The notes under the pieces: model-generated | Told to the model about the DNA's origin: nothing | The model's database searches: none | Seen by the model: the letters and a program-made list of their open reading frames with translations, nothing else | Shown here: piece after piece, positions 39,212-47,758 of the stretch | Numbering within the stretch: position 1 is the stretch's first letter | How the letters are laid out: each line of letters opens with the position of its first letter | Position numbers and translations under genes: made by a program | Assembly (NCBI GenBank): GCA_040769385.1 | Contig: JAXGLD010000007.1 | Location: 9,655 to 73,654 of the forward strand | From: PHAA01 sp022706565 | GTDB lineage: Bacteria; Bacillota; Syntrophomonadia; Syntrophomonadales; Syntrophomonadaceae | Direction of reading: 5' to 3' | DNA length: 64,000 nt

Positions 39212-40345
39212 CTATTTTTCAAATCTGCCCTTTCTGACTGCCTTCCCTTCGCTGACTACCACTTCTCCCTTGGCCAGCAGCCGATAAATACTCATATCAT
39301 CCTGCCTGCACACTAATATATCCGCATCGGCACCGGCCTGCAGGGTTCCCTTGCGTGGGTAAAGCTTGAGAAGCCGGGCTGGATTTAAAGTGGCGGTCTT
39401 AATCACTGTGGTAATATCGAGATGAATATCCAGTATCGCTGTTTTCAGATCCTTCCATAGTTCATCGAGCCGGGCCGCTCCTGAATTGTTGGGAGCGCTG
39501 CCGTTGCCGTCTGAGGATACCGTCACCTTATCCATGTTCAAACCTCTATCAACAAGCATATGCAGGGCTTTCGGCACAGGGTAACCTTGGGTTTCACCAG
39601 CGGTCAGATCAATCTGTCCCCCTCGCTGCAAGAGTTCGATGCCTTGCTCAAAAAGATGAGAATTGCGGTTTATATGGGTGGGAACGAATATTTCCAATGG
39701 AAAATCCGATTCGTCTATCAAACGGAACAGAGACTGGAGCCCTTCTTTACCGTCACCCACATGCAGGTGCAGTACTCCAGCCTTGCCGCCCAGCATCCCC
39801 CCGGCGTTAGCTTCCGAGGCCAGGATGTGCAGATCCTCTAGGGTAGGATGGTTGGAACGGTAATCGGCTATCGCGATTTCTCCCACCCCAACTACCTTGT
39901 CCAACAGCGCTATATCAGTCAGCACCCGACCAGTAAGGGTTTCGGTGGGGCTCCCGTAACTTCCGGTATATATAAAAGTGGTAATACCTTCCGCTTCCAG
40001 TCCCCGTGCCTTGGAAATAAGGGTGGCAATTCCCCGGGAGATGCTGTCAAATCCTAACACTCCTACTACCGTAGTCACTCCAGCTTCTACCACGGTGCTG
40101 AACATGACCTCGGGAATCCTGCTGATGGGCCCCTGCTCTCCGCCGCCGCCAGTTATATGGACATGTTGATCGACGATGCCCGGAAATACGTAACAGTCTC
40201 GGCAATCAATCACCTCCGTATCCCAGAGATGCTCCGCCGCGATTTCGTCCCTGATACCGCCTATGGTGCCATTAACCACCAATATGTCCTTGCACCCCAA
40301 AGCATCGGGGGCAAAAACCCGTCCGCCTTTTAAAATCTTAAACAC
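39212..40345 (-). CDS. iadA: Isoaspartyl (beta-aspartyl) dipeptidase IadA
   Basis: Cleaves beta-aspartyl dipeptides; next to cphA and cphB it would finish cyanophycin breakdown to Asp plus Arg or Lys. The 377-residue amidohydrolase has the metal-binding HxH in PGIVDQHVHITGGGGE (about 55-70), the IYTGSYGSP segment, and histidines at HLHVGDG and PTHINRN that complete the binuclear centre. Also visible is VSSDGNGS, with the catalytic Asp. The start is GTG at 40345, with gggag six bases before. The frame is open for 24 more codons without a better site. First gene of the cluster. Confidence 0.93.
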   Translation of the reverse strand: MFKILKGGRVFAPDALGCKDILVVNGTIGGIRDEIAAEHLWDTEVIDCRDCYVFPGIVDQHVHITGGGGEQGPISRIPEVMFSTVVEAGVTTVVGVLGFDSISRGIATLISKARGLEAEGITTFIYTGSYGSPTETLTGRVLTDIALLDKVVGVGEIAIADYRSNHPTLEDLHILASEANAGGMLGGKAGVLHLHVGDGKEGLQSLFRLIDESDFPLEIFVPTHINRNSHLFEQGIELLQRGGQIDLTAGETQGYPVPKALHMLVDRGLNMDKVTVSSDGNGSAPNNSGAARLDELWKDLKTAILDIHLDITTVIKTATLNPARLLKLYPRKGTLQAGADADILVCRQDDMSIYRLLAKGEVVVSEGKAVRKGRFEK

Positions 40346-40436
40346 ATAGCTCTCCCGGACGATAATTCTTTTCCATAGATTAATTGTGTCCCTGCCAGGC
40401 ACAAAAAATTCTCCCACCCATTGCTATGAATAAATG

Positions 40437-40466
40437 AAAGGCCGAAGCTGAATGCTTCGGCCTTTA
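40437..40466. terminator. Terminator downstream of the DUF3810 gene
   Basis: AAAGGCCGAAGC and GCTTCGGCCTTT form a strong short-loop stem overlapping the stop codon of the DUF3810 gene, with a T/A-rich tail in both directions. It separates that gene from iadA. Confidence 0.85.
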
Positions 40467-41546
40467 TAATGCCTTGGTAGATGGTAGTTGGCCTCTATGG
40501 CGAAATTCTGCAATCAGTAAGTCTACCATGCGATTATAGCCGTATACTCCATCCCGTTGCCGATTCGATTTCAGATATAGGTGGTTGGCGGCATTGCCGT
40601 ACCTTCTTATTATAGTGTCGTGTTTCTTGATAAATTGGGAATAATGATCCAGATCATTCCTAACGCCTTCGCCGTATTTGACCTGTAGCTGCAGGAATTT
40701 TTCCATATCATATTCGCTCAGTGTGTTCATCGCAATAATCATTGCCAACAGACTCCCCGAGTACTGGAAGCTGGGATCAGGATTTAGGTTGCAGGTGAGG
40801 TAGGCGATGTAATTTGCTTCATCCTCTCGGGCAAAACCACGCTGGTGGGCCATCTCGTGTCCAACCGTACTGGGCAGTAGGGCATCCGGCACCGCCATGT
40901 TTATATTAGCCTCGCCGGTAAATGGAAAATACACCCCCGAAAAGCCCAAATATGACATAGGTTTACTTAGCAGAATTCCTTTTGGCGGCCCGAACCGGCC
41001 ACCTAATTCCGGATAGACATACTTGGCCTGTTCATAGCCGTCAGCAGCGTTCTTAAGTGCCATGGTCTTTCCATCTGCCAATCGCATCACCCCGTTCTGA
41101 TCCTCCTCCAGTCCCTGCCGCAGCTGGTTGGTCCGCTCGATCAAGCTTTCGCATACCTGGGCCAATTCAGGTACCGTAGTTGGTTGAACCGTAAAATCAG
41201 CTATTTGCGCAAAACTGAGCCGGTTGTAGTTGAGTCCCCAGATTAGAATAAAAGTGAAATAGACAATACTGACCAATACAAGCAGGTTAATCAGGTCTTT
41301 GACTACGAATTCCCGATGTGGTGTTTTGCCCTTTAATAAGCCTGCCAGCCTCTTGATAAATCCCCGTAAGATTATCATCACCAGTAGGATGACCAGGATT
41401 TCTGCCAGGGAAAACGGGAACACGCCGCTGGCCGAACTGAGAGCACCAATTAAAAGACGGTTAAAGGAGGTAGAATAATACCTCTCAACGATAGCCGGCA
41501 TTAGCGAGCCAATATAAGCCAGTAATGCCCCCGCAGGTAATAGCAA
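40464..41546 (-). CDS. DUF3810 membrane protein with zinc-protease motif
   Basis: The 360-residue protein has membrane segments near residues 3-20, 40-62 and 85-107, then a soluble domain with HEMAHQRGF (about 230-238) and EDEANYIAYLT, a gluzincin-like HExxH...E arrangement. This is the DUF3810 family; proteolysis is inferred only from the motif. The first conventional start (TTG at 41546) has no ribosome binding site, and the open frame continues 17 codons upstream with protein-like sequence (FILSKYRIQIYW) to an ATA at 41597 that follows aaaggg. The true start may be non-standard, so the N-terminus is uncertain. Confidence 0.8.
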   Translation of the reverse strand: MLLPAGALLAYIGSLMPAIVERYYSTSFNRLLIGALSSASGVFPFSLAEILVILLVMIILRGFIKRLAGLLKGKTPHREFVVKDLINLLVLVSIVYFTFILIWGLNYNRLSFAQIADFTVQPTTVPELAQVCESLIERTNQLRQGLEEDQNGVMRLADGKTMALKNAADGYEQAKYVYPELGGRFGPPKGILLSKPMSYLGFSGVYFPFTGEANINMAVPDALLPSTVGHEMAHQRGFAREDEANYIAYLTCNLNPDPSFQYSGSLLAMIIAMNTLSEYDMEKFLQLQVKYGEGVRNDLDHYSQFIKKHDTIIRRYGNAANHLYLKSNRQRDGVYGYNRMVDLLIAEFRHRGQLPSTKAL

Positions 41547-41765
41547 GCACCAATATATTTGTATTCTATATTTCGATAAGATAAATCTGATTTTTATTCA
41601 ACCCTTTAGAATAGATCCGTTGTTTTATTATGCCCTACGCGACAGTTCCACATCGGTTGCGGGAATAGCCACCCATGTTATCTCCATAATTAAAGAAGGA
41701 AGCAAGAGGATCATCTCCTGCTTCCTTCCAACATACTAAACGAAGGACTAAAACCTCACCTAAGT

Positions 41766-42503
41766 TTAATTCTCCAGAATGCGCTTGAGGAATGTACGGG
41801 TGCGCTCATTGCGGGGGTCGTTGAAGATGACCTCGGGGGTATCGTCCTCGACGATAACACCTTCATCCATGAACACCACCCGGTGGGAAACATCACGAGC
41901 AAAAGCCATTTCATGGGTCACAACCAGCATGGTCAGACCGCTCTTGGCCAGGGCCTTCATGACCTTGAGCACTTCCCCCACCAATTCTGGATCCAAAGCT
42001 GAGGTGGGTTCGTCAAAGAGAAGGGCTTCCGGTTCCATCGACAGGGCCCGAGCGATAGCCACCCTCTGCTTCTGCCCACCGGAAATCTGACTGGGTTTGG
42101 CATTGATATACTGGGACATGCCTACCAGTTCCAGATACTCCAGAGCCGTTTTGCGGGCTTCGGTCTTGTTGCGTTTCAGGACCTTAACCTGCCCCACCAT
42201 ACAGTTCTGCAGAACGTTGAGGTTGTTGAACAGATTAAACTGCTGAAACACCATCCCCATCTTAGCGCGGTACACGGCAGTGGTCATCTTGTGCTGCAGA
42301 ATGTTCTGCCCATGGTAGAGGATTTCACCCGCGGTAGGGTACTCCAAAAGGTTGATGCACCTCAGTAATGTCGATTTCCCCGAACCGCTGGCGCCAATAA
42401 TGCACACCACTTCCCCTTTGCTGACGGAAAAGTTTATATCCTTAAGGACCTCATTACGGCCAAAATTCTTTTGCAGGTGGTTTATCTCGATAATTTTATC
42501 CAT
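41766..42503 (-). CDS. Polar amino acid ABC transporter ATPase (system 1)
   Basis: The 245-residue ATPase has Walker A GASGSGKST (about 37-45), QQFNLFNNLNVLQN, signature ISGGQKQRV, Walker B LLFDEPTSALDPE and LVVTHEMAFARDV, the GlnQ/HisP pattern. The start ATG at 42503 (agggggaa upstream) shares one base with the permease stop. Last gene of the binding protein-permease-ATPase set on the minus strand. Confidence 0.93.
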   Translation of the reverse strand: MDKIIEINHLQKNFGRNEVLKDINFSVSKGEVVCIIGASGSGKSTLLRCINLLEYPTAGEILYHGQNILQHKMTTAVYRAKMGMVFQQFNLFNNLNVLQNCMVGQVKVLKRNKTEARKTALEYLELVGMSQYINAKPSQISGGQKQRVAIARALSMEPEALLFDEPTSALDPELVGEVLKVMKALAKSGLTMLVVTHEMAFARDVSHRVVFMDEGVIVEDDTPEVIFNDPRNERTRTFLKRILEN

Positions 42504-43294
42504 CAATGTTTCCCCCTGTCCGTGATCCGGAATTCTGCCTCAGGAACAGTCTGGGAACCATGAATCGTGTACACCGAAGGCCCTTCCAGTTTGACTTCCA
42601 AGAAACGGAGGATGCGGGTTACAGTAAAGGTCATGATAAGGTAAATCGTACAGGTAACCAAAAAGACCTCAAAGTATCTGAAGTTGTTGCCGGCGGCCGA
42701 CTTGGACATGAAAAAAAGCTCGGTAACGCCTATTACATTCAGCACCGAGGTGTCCTTGATATTAATAACGAATTCATTACTGGTGGCGGGCAAGATGTTG
42801 CGCACCGCCTGAGGCAGGATTATGTTCCACATGGTTTGAGAATGGGTCATGCCGATGGAGTGAGCGGCTTCAAACTGGCCTTTGTCAATGGAAAGGATGC
42901 CTCCTCGGACGATCTCCGCCATGTAAGCTCCGGTATTGATGGACACGATAAGAAAACCGGCGAAGAGTGTGGACAGGTGAATTCCGTAAACCATGGCTAC
43001 TCCATAGAAGACTACCATGGCTTGGACGATCATGGGCGTACCCCGGAAAATTTCTATATAGGCCAATAGAATGATATTAATGATTTTATAAAGGAACCTG
43101 AGAATCGGGTTGGTATTAGGATCGATGGGAATTGTGCGGATAACACCGATTATAAGGCCTATACAAAAACCGATGATTGTACCGGTTAATGAGATTATAA
43201 GGGTAACCTCGGCCCCTCGAAGAAAGAGGGGCCAGTATTGCTGAGCAATATACATTACCCATTGAAAAAAACCGCTGTCTGGAGTAATTGCCAT
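42503..43294 (-). CDS. Polar amino acid ABC transporter permease (system 1)
   Basis: The 263-residue permease belongs to the HisM/GlnP (HEQRo) class: IEIFRGTPMIVQAMVVFYG (about 91-109) and the ATPase-docking QFEAAHSIGMTHSQTMWNIILPQA (about 145-168 in two parts). It has five or so membrane helices. It lies 31 bases after the binding-protein gene, without an intervening terminator, unlike systems 2 and 3. Confidence 0.92.
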   Translation of the reverse strand: MAITPDSGFFQWVMYIAQQYWPLFLRGAEVTLIISLTGTIIGFCIGLIIGVIRTIPIDPNTNPILRFLYKIINIILLAYIEIFRGTPMIVQAMVVFYGVAMVYGIHLSTLFAGFLIVSINTGAYMAEIVRGGILSIDKGQFEAAHSIGMTHSQTMWNIILPQAVRNILPATSNEFVINIKDTSVLNVIGVTELFFMSKSAAGNNFRYFEVFLVTCTIYLIMTFTVTRILRFLEVKLEGPSVYTIHGSQTVPEAEFRITDRGKH

Positions 43295-43325
43295 AGAATA
43301 AATGCACTCCTGTTAAATGCGACGA

Positions 43326-44159
43326 TTAGTTCGAAGCAGGTTGATTCTTGATAGCCTGGTCCATTATGGCCTTTCTCTGATCCTCGCTCAAAGTGGATAA
43401 TACCTTGTTGATACCAGCAACCAACTCGGTGTTGCCCTTCTTCACTCCTACCGCAATAGCTACATCGTCATCCGAGGCCTGGAAGCCCTGGCCGGGAGCA
43501 AACTCGACCATGGCAAATTTCGGGTTGGCAGCTGTAGCGGAAACACCTTCCGGCCGTTCAGATATGTATCCATCGATAATACCGGACTCCAGTGCTACCC
43601 GCATGGCGGGGAAATCGTCCATGGCAGTCTTCTTTTCTACATTGGGGATCTGTTCTATGACAGTATAATGGAAGGTGTTCAACTGAGCCGTGATCTTGGC
43701 TCCGGCTAATTCCGCCAGGCTCTTGGCATTTTCATATTTGGATCCCTTCTGCACTACTACCACCAGATCGGAACGATAGTAATGGTCAGAGAAATCTATG
43801 GTCAGCTTTCTATCCGCGGTGGGTGACATACCGGCAATAATAGCGTCAATACTACCGGATTGGACCGCTGGTGACAGTCCATCCCAGGCGGTTTTCACAA
43901 TAACCAGATCCTTGTCCATGCCTTTGGCAATAAGTTTGGCAATTTCCACATCATAGCCACCGGCAAATTCCTGACTGCCGGAGATGGGAACCGCACCGTT
44001 GGCATCAGTGGCCTGAGTCCAGTTAAAGGGAGGATAGCCGCATTCCATGCCCACCTTTAATTGACTCTTGGCACCGCCATTTGAAGATTGGCAGCCAGCG
44101 ATGGCGAATATGCCAATCAGCAAGGCTGCACAAAGTGCCAGACTAATAAACTTCCTCAT
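43326..44159 (-). CDS. Polar amino acid ABC transporter binding lipoprotein (system 1)
   Basis: The 277-residue lipoprotein has the lipobox IAGC (Cys about 23) and an SBP_bac_3 domain: LKVGMECGYPPFNWT at about 34-48, FAGGYDVEIAKLIAKGM, IDAIIAGMSPTADRK, and the late EDQRKAIMDQA. It is the type that binds lysine, arginine or histidine in many Firmicutes, but the ligand is not certain. The start is the ATG at 44159, with gaggag upstream; a longer frame begins at 44225. Confidence 0.9.
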   Translation of the reverse strand: MRKFISLALCAALLIGIFAIAGCQSSNGGAKSQLKVGMECGYPPFNWTQATDANGAVPISGSQEFAGGYDVEIAKLIAKGMDKDLVIVKTAWDGLSPAVQSGSIDAIIAGMSPTADRKLTIDFSDHYYRSDLVVVVQKGSKYENAKSLAELAGAKITAQLNTFHYTVIEQIPNVEKKTAMDDFPAMRVALESGIIDGYISERPEGVSATAANPKFAMVEFAPGQGFQASDDDVAIAVGVKKGNTELVAGINKVLSTLSEDQRKAIMDQAIKNQPASN

Positions 44160-44281
44160 ACCACTTCTCCTCACGTAAAATATTTGGTGTTTTTCCGCAC
44201 AATTCGACCTGAATAATTTTAACACAAAACCGCCCTAATGAGACTGCTTAATAACTTAATATTGGTTAGGAGAGATTCAGC

Positions 44282-44310
44282 TTGTTGAAAAAATCATGTA
44301 GCTGTATAAT
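44282..44310 (+). promoter_or_regulatory. Promoter of amino acid ABC system 2
   Basis: TTGTTG (44282-44287) and TATAAT (44305-44310) with 17-base spacing, 45 bases upstream of the TTG start at 44355. Confidence 0.65.
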
Positions 44311-44354
44311 TATTGAGATATTGGCATAGAAAAGGGAAAGGAAGTGGGTATGAA

Positions 44355-45146
44355 TTGAAGAGAATAACTGCAATCATTGTGTCCGCCCTTCTATTGATGG
44401 GCATGTTAGTGGTCCTTATCGGCTGCGGACAGACCACCCCTCCGCAGCAGCAACAACCGGCCTCCACCCCGAAGGTCATGAAGGTGGTAACCGAAGCCGG
44501 CTTTGCTCCCTTCGAATTCAAAGAGGGTGATGAGATCAAGGGCTTTGATATCGATGTTATCAAGGCAATCGCCGAAGCTGAGGGTTATAAGGTGGAGATT
44601 GCCCACATGGGATTCGAGTCGTTGATCCCGGCTCTGCAATCGGACAAGGCGGATGTGGCCATCGCTGGTATGTCGATCAACCCCGAAAGGCAAAAAGCCG
44701 TGGATTTCAGTACCCCTTATTTTGATGCCGGTCTCATTATCGCTGTAGCCGAAAAAACCACGGGGATTGCTACCCTGGATGATCTGCAGGGCAAAAAGAT
44801 CGGATGCCAGGTGGGAACCATCGGAGCCGACGCCAGCAACAGTGTGAAGGCCAAGAATTCTAAAACAGAAGTCAGAGTTTTTGACAACATCGGCGAAGCC
44901 TTTATGGAACTGGAGAAGGGCGGCGTCGATGCAGTGGTGAATGATCATCCGGTAACAGCCTACTATATCAAAACCAGCGGCCAGGGCAAGACCAAAATGG
45001 TGGGCGATGTCTTCTCTGCCGACGATAAGTACGGAATTGCAGTCAAAAAGGGCAACGCTGAAATGCTGAAGGCCGTCAACGATGGTCTGGCCAAGATCAA
45101 AGCCGACGGCAAATATCAAGAAATTTACAAGAAATGGTTTGGGTAG
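44355..45146 (+). CDS. Polar amino acid ABC transporter binding lipoprotein (system 2)
   Basis: The 263-residue lipoprotein has the lipobox LIGC (about 24) and an SBP_bac_3 domain resembling GlnH: VVTEAGFAPFEFKEGDEIKG, GFDIDVIKAIAE, DVAIAGMSINPERQKAVDFS and the LQGKKIGCQVGTIG hinge. Glutamine or a related amino acid is a reasonable guess. The start is TTG at 44355. A terminator hairpin follows before the permease gene. Confidence 0.9.
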   Translation: MKRITAIIVSALLLMGMLVVLIGCGQTTPPQQQQPASTPKVMKVVTEAGFAPFEFKEGDEIKGFDIDVIKAIAEAEGYKVEIAHMGFESLIPALQSDKADVAIAGMSINPERQKAVDFSTPYFDAGLIIAVAEKTTGIATLDDLQGKKIGCQVGTIGADASNSVKAKNSKTEVRVFDNIGEAFMELEKGGVDAVVNDHPVTAYYIKTSGQGKTKMVGDVFSADDKYGIAVKKGNAEMLKAVNDGLAKIKADGKYQEIYKKWFG

Positions 45147-45170
45147 GAAACGGAGTGCACAACAATAGAG

Positions 45171-45198
45171 GCGCGAGATAAAACTCGCGCTTTTATTA
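45171..45198 (+). terminator. Intra-operon terminator in amino acid ABC system 2
   Basis: GCGCGAG-ataaaa-CTCGCGC followed by TTTTATT, between the binding-protein gene and the permease gene. Partial readthrough would give more binding protein than membrane components. Confidence 0.85.
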
Positions 45199-45225
45199 TG
45201 TTTTGGCTGGTTCAAGGAGGTTTAC

Positions 45226-45936
45226 ATGATCCAAGTTACTGCACACATTGTCGGTGTTGACATCATAGAGAGAATGATGGACATACATGGTTTCGAGGTG
45301 GTGGCCAACAGTTTTTCTTCCTTTATAATCGGCGCCCTCATCACCCTGGAGCTGACCGCGCTGGCAGTTGCCTTCGGAATGATCCTGGGTCTGATTTTCG
45401 GCCTGCTGAGGCTGGCGCCTAACTTCAAAATTGGCTACTATTTTGCAGGCTTATACATCGATTTCTTTCGCGGGACTCCCCTTTTCGTGCAGATCCTGCT
45501 GCTCTATTTTGGCGTTCTGCCGATATTTGGCGAAGTCGGGGCATTCACTAGTGCGGTTATCGCCTGTACCCTGAACAGCGGAGCCTACATCGCTGAAATC
45601 GTCCGGGCCGGCATTCAAGCCATCGACAAGGGACAGATGGAGGCGGGTCGTTCGCTGGGTATGAATCACCGCCAGGCCATGTGGTACATCATTTTGCCCC
45701 AGGCTTATAAAGTTGTGATACCGCCTTTGATCAACGAATTCATTGCCATGCTCAAAGACACCTCGCTGGTATCCATCATTGGTGTTTCTGAATTGACCCT
45801 GCGGGGCAAGCTGATTTATGCCAGCAGTTATGAACCGGCCTGGGTATGGGGTACGGTGGCTGTCATCTATTTTATAATGACCAAACTCCTGGCCATGTTT
45901 GGTGATTATATGGAGAGGAGGTTGGCAACCGAATGA
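45226..45936 (+). CDS. Polar amino acid ABC transporter permease (system 2)
   Basis: The 236-residue permease has the GlnP-type motifs YIDFFRGTPLFVQILLLYFG (about 77-96) and GQMEAGRSLGMNHRQAMWYI. The ATPase-docking loop and about five helices are intact. The start ATG has aaggagg. Its stop overlaps the ATPase start (ATGA). Confidence 0.92.
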   Translation: MIQVTAHIVGVDIIERMMDIHGFEVVANSFSSFIIGALITLELTALAVAFGMILGLIFGLLRLAPNFKIGYYFAGLYIDFFRGTPLFVQILLLYFGVLPIFGEVGAFTSAVIACTLNSGAYIAEIVRAGIQAIDKGQMEAGRSLGMNHRQAMWYIILPQAYKVVIPPLINEFIAMLKDTSLVSIIGVSELTLRGKLIYASSYEPAWVWGTVAVIYFIMTKLLAMFGDYMERRLATE

Positions 45937-46655
45937 TCCGGGTAAAGAATGTCTACAAAAGCTTTGATCACTTGGAGGTCCTCAAAGGGATCAACTGTTA
46001 TGTGGCGCCCCGGGAGGTGGTGTGTGTGATCGGTCCCAGCGGCTCGGGCAAGAGCACCCTGCTGCGCTGCATCAACCAGTTGGAACCAGTCCAATCCGGG
46101 GATATCATAATCAACGGGATGGACATCACTCATCCCAGCATCGACATCAATAAGATACGCCAACAGGTAGGCATGGTGTTCCAGTTGTTCAACCTTTTCC
46201 CCCATAAAACCACCCTTGAAAACATTACCCTGGCGCCCATCAAGATTCTCAAGATCAGCCCCGCCGAGGCCCATGAGCGGGCTATGGATCTTTTGGGCAA
46301 AGTAGGGCTTTTGGACAAAGCCGATGTTTACCCCAGCAAGTTGTCCGGCGGGCAGAAACAGCGGGTAGCTATTGCCCGGGCTCTGGCCATGCAGCCCAAA
46401 GTGATGCTGTTCGACGAACCTACCTCCGCCCTGGACCCGGAAATGGTAGGTGAAGTATTGGAGGTGATGAAGGATTTAGCTCATGAAGGCATGACTATGA
46501 TGGTGGTCACGCATGAAATGGGTTTTGCCCGCGAAGTGGGCCATCGGGTGATATTTATGGATGAGGGCGTCATCGTTGAGGAAGGTACACCGGACCAGAT
46601 TTTTGATAATGCCAGCAATCCGCGGACGCAGTCATTTTTAAGCAAAGTCCTATAG
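45933..46655 (+). CDS. Polar amino acid ABC transporter ATPase (system 2)
   Basis: The 240-residue ATPase has Walker A GPSGSGKST, LFNLFPHKTTLENI, signature LSGGQKQRV, Walker B VMLFDEPTSALDPE and VVTHEMGFAREVGH. GlnQ-type. Translationally coupled to the permease by a 4-base overlap. Confidence 0.93.
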   Translation: MIRVKNVYKSFDHLEVLKGINCYVAPREVVCVIGPSGSGKSTLLRCINQLEPVQSGDIIINGMDITHPSIDINKIRQQVGMVFQLFNLFPHKTTLENITLAPIKILKISPAEAHERAMDLLGKVGLLDKADVYPSKLSGGQKQRVAIARALAMQPKVMLFDEPTSALDPEMVGEVLEVMKDLAHEGMTMMVVTHEMGFAREVGHRVIFMDEGVIVEEGTPDQIFDNASNPRTQSFLSKVL

Positions 46656-46730
46656 AAGGTGTTATGGATATTAGGATCTTGCCTGGAAACCGCTCCTCCA
46701 CGCAAATGGTGCAAATAGTCCAATATTTAC

Positions 46731-46759
46731 TTGTTTACCCTGCTGAAGTAAAATATAAC
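46731..46759 (+). promoter_or_regulatory. Possible promoter of amino acid ABC system 3
   Basis: TTGTTT (46731-46736) and TATAAC (46754-46759) with 17-base spacing, 28 bases before the TTG start at 46788. Confidence 0.5.
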
Positions 46760-46787
46760 TATTACATATCTAAAGGAGGCTACCAAG

Positions 46788-47636
46788 TTGAAGAAAAGAC
46801 TGGCACTCATTTTATTACTTTGTTTCTCATTGACCATGTTGGTTACCGGCTGTGCCCAGAAACCTGCTGAAACTCCGCAAAATGCCGGAACCCAGACTCA
46901 AACCCAGGAACCCGCCGACAAGTCCTTCCAGACCATCAAAGATAAAGGTTTCTTTACTCTGGGCCTGGACGACGCATTTCCTCCCATGGGATTCAGGGAT
47001 GAAAAGACCAATGAAATAGTAGGTTTCGATATCGACCTGGCCAAGGAAGCCGCCAAGAGAATGGGCGTAGAGGTCAAATTCCAACCGGTCATCTGGGATA
47101 CGGTAGTAGAAGAATTGAACAACGGTAAGATAGATGTGATCTGGAACGGCCTTACCATCACCCCCGCCCGCCAGGAGAAGATCGCTTTTACCCAGCCCTA
47201 TATTACCGATAAGCAAATAATCGTGGTGAAAAAGGGTTCCCCCTTGGCTGACAAAAAAGCCTTGGCCGGTAAGAAAGTCGGTATTCAGGCAGCCAGCAGC
47301 GCTATCGAAGCAGTAGAGAAAGACAAGGCTACTTTCGATTCCTTGGGAGAATTGGTGCAGTTCGACAATAACGTCGATGCCTTGCTCGACCTTAAATCAG
47401 GCCGCATAGACGCAGTCGTGGTTGACGAAGTAGTAGGACGTTACTATTTGGCCAAGCATGCTGAGGATTACCAGGTGCTGACCGAAAACTTCGGTGAGGA
47501 ATCCTTTGGCGTAGGCGTGAGAAAGGCTGATGTAACCTTCTTAGCCGAATTACAGAAGGCTCTGGATGCTATGAAGGCGGACGGAACTTCAAAGCAGATA
47601 TCTGAGAAATGGTTTGGAGAAAACCTGATCAAGTAG
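46788..47636 (+). CDS. Polar amino acid ABC transporter binding lipoprotein (system 3)
   Basis: The 282-residue lipoprotein has the lipobox LVTGC (about 22), a Gln/Thr-rich linker (about 25-45) and an SBP_bac_3 domain with FFTLGLDDAFPPMGFRD, IVGFDIDLAKEAAKRMGV, IDVIWNGLTITPARQEKI and LAGKKVGIQAASSA. The DDAFPPMGF and IWNGLTIT elements resemble cystine/arginine-type binding proteins; ligand uncertain. The start TTG at 46788 has aaggagg at 46772-46778. Confidence 0.9.
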   Translation: MKKRLALILLLCFSLTMLVTGCAQKPAETPQNAGTQTQTQEPADKSFQTIKDKGFFTLGLDDAFPPMGFRDEKTNEIVGFDIDLAKEAAKRMGVEVKFQPVIWDTVVEELNNGKIDVIWNGLTITPARQEKIAFTQPYITDKQIIVVKKGSPLADKKALAGKKVGIQAASSAIEAVEKDKATFDSLGELVQFDNNVDALLDLKSGRIDAVVVDEVVGRYYLAKHAEDYQVLTENFGEESFGVGVRKADVTFLAELQKALDAMKADGTSKQISEKWFGENLIK

Positions 47637-47692
47637 ATAAAATAAACTGGTACTGGATTATTTTTTGATCTTACTCTATTATTGGAAGCAAG

Positions 47693-47726
47693 GGCTGACT
47701 GTGTTGGAGCAGTCAGCCTTTATTTT
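47693..47726 (+). terminator. Intra-operon terminator in amino acid ABC system 3
   Basis: GGCTGACTG-(8)-CAGTCAGCC followed by TTTATTTT, between the binding-protein and permease genes, the same arrangement as in system 2. Confidence 0.88.
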
Positions 47727-47758
47727 GAGCATTCATATTAATTTATAAGAGGTTCTCT

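Noticed and set aside
44406..45215. 269-codon minus-strand frame opposite the system 2 binding protein
   Set aside because: Antisense shadow; the plus strand has lipobox, SBP motifs and a promoter.
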